Shown here in pieces: positions 5,861 through 6,107 of a stretch of 6,107 bases of DNA. The translations under genes were made by a program, and so were the position numbers. The notes below the pieces were generated by a model. It was not told where the DNA came from. It did no database searches and saw only the letters and a list, made by a program, of their open reading frames with translations. Position 1 is the first letter of the stretch, and each line of letters opens with the position of its first letter. The stretch is from Frankiaceae bacterium (GTDB lineage Bacteria > Actinomycetota > Actinomycetes > JAFAQI01): assembly GCA_030840545.1 (NCBI GenBank), contig JAVEEH010000214.1, positions 1-6,107 on the forward strand, read 5' to 3'.

Positions 5861-6107
5861 TCAGCACTCGGCCTGGCAGCGGGGCACGGTGCCCAGCTGC
5901 CGGTGCACCCGCCGGACCTCGCGCGCGGGGGACAGGTCGCGGCCGGCTCGCCAGGCAGCGAGATAACGCTGTGGCCAGATCTCACCCCGGCGTACCCACC
6001 AGACGCCCGGCCGGGTCGGCCACGAGATGCCGTAGTGGACGTGCGTCGGCGTGTACTTGGCGTCGCCGGAGTTGTCGATGAGGCCGAGCAGCTGCCCCGC
6101 CACGACC
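5861..6107 (-). CDS. M23 (LytM-type) metallopeptidase, C-terminal fragment cut by window edge
   Basis: The minus-strand frame is open to the window end and encodes the last 81 or so residues of an M23 family protein; the rest, including the first zinc ligands, lies beyond 6107. The visible part has the end of the catalytic domain: VVAGQLLGLIDNSGDA, then PTHVHYGI, where the H-x-H pair (codons at 6041-6043 and 6035-6037) supplies a catalytic His and a zinc ligand. The tail GVWWVRRGEIWPQRYLAAW, followed by LSPAREV, is typical of a group of actinobacterial M23 proteins. M23 enzymes act outside the membrane and cut peptide bonds in peptidoglycan cross-links or stems. A GTG at 6101-6103 is in frame but codes for an internal valine of the VVAGQ strand and is not a start. 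The H-x-H pair is intact, so nothing visible suggests loss of activity. The gene converges on the propeller gene, with a hairpin between them. Confidence 0.85.
   Translation of the reverse strand, partial: VVAGQLLGLIDNSGDAKYTPTHVHYGISWPTRPGVWWVRRGEIWPQRYLAAWRAGRDLSPAREVRRVHRQLGTVPRCQAEC

Noticed and set aside
5601..5966. 121-codon plus-strand open frame crossing the convergent gap
   Set aside because: It overlaps the end of the propeller gene, the hairpin and the antisense of the M23 gene, and has no domain or ribosome site.

Overview
The window looks like a piece of chromosome from a high-GC Gram-positive actinobacterium. The DNA is strongly GC-rich with a marked G/C bias at third codon positions, start regions often lack a clear Shine-Dalgarno site, and one gene has a leaderless-type TANNNT box just before its ATG. 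The protein families also fit (a dGTPase-like protein with the actinobacterial N-terminus, and an M23 peptidase tail with a WWVRRG-type motif). I cannot name a genus from sequence alone. I see no sign of a mobile element, phage, CRISPR array, tRNA or rRNA.

Layout, left to right. (1) 5-637 (+): a membrane-anchored YdcF/SanA-like (DUF218) protein whose true start may lie just outside the window. (2) 731-2230 (+): a secreted Asp-box (BNR) beta-propeller of the sialidase-like superfamily, preceded by a good ribosome binding site. (3) 2283-3539 (+): a dGTP triphosphohydrolase-like HD-domain protein (dgt), probably read from its own leaderless promoter. (4) 3536-4000 (+): a GNAT acetyltransferase whose ATG overlaps the dgt stop codon (ATGA), so the two form a translationally coupled pair. 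(5) 4069-5775 (+): a second secreted beta-propeller, with PQQ-like repeats interleaved with FG-GAP-type calcium-binding loops. (6) 5861-6107 (-): the C-terminal part of an M23 (LytM) peptidase, convergent with gene 5 and cut by the window edge. A long nested hairpin at 5788-5851 fills the 85-base gap between the two convergent genes and probably ends transcription from both sides.

Functionally this is a mixed neighbourhood. A two-gene cytoplasmic unit (nucleotide pool control plus an acetyltransferase) sits between genes for envelope or exported proteins (YdcF-like, two secreted propellers, a cell-wall peptidase). Nothing in the sequence ties these into one pathway. The second-look items are the two secreted propellers of unknown ligand, the leaderless dgt promoter, the convergent hairpin, and a pair of overlapping, mutually exclusive hairpins at the end of the acetyltransferase gene. 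I did not find convincing evidence of a new multi-gene system. Intergenic stretches are all short (under 100 bases).
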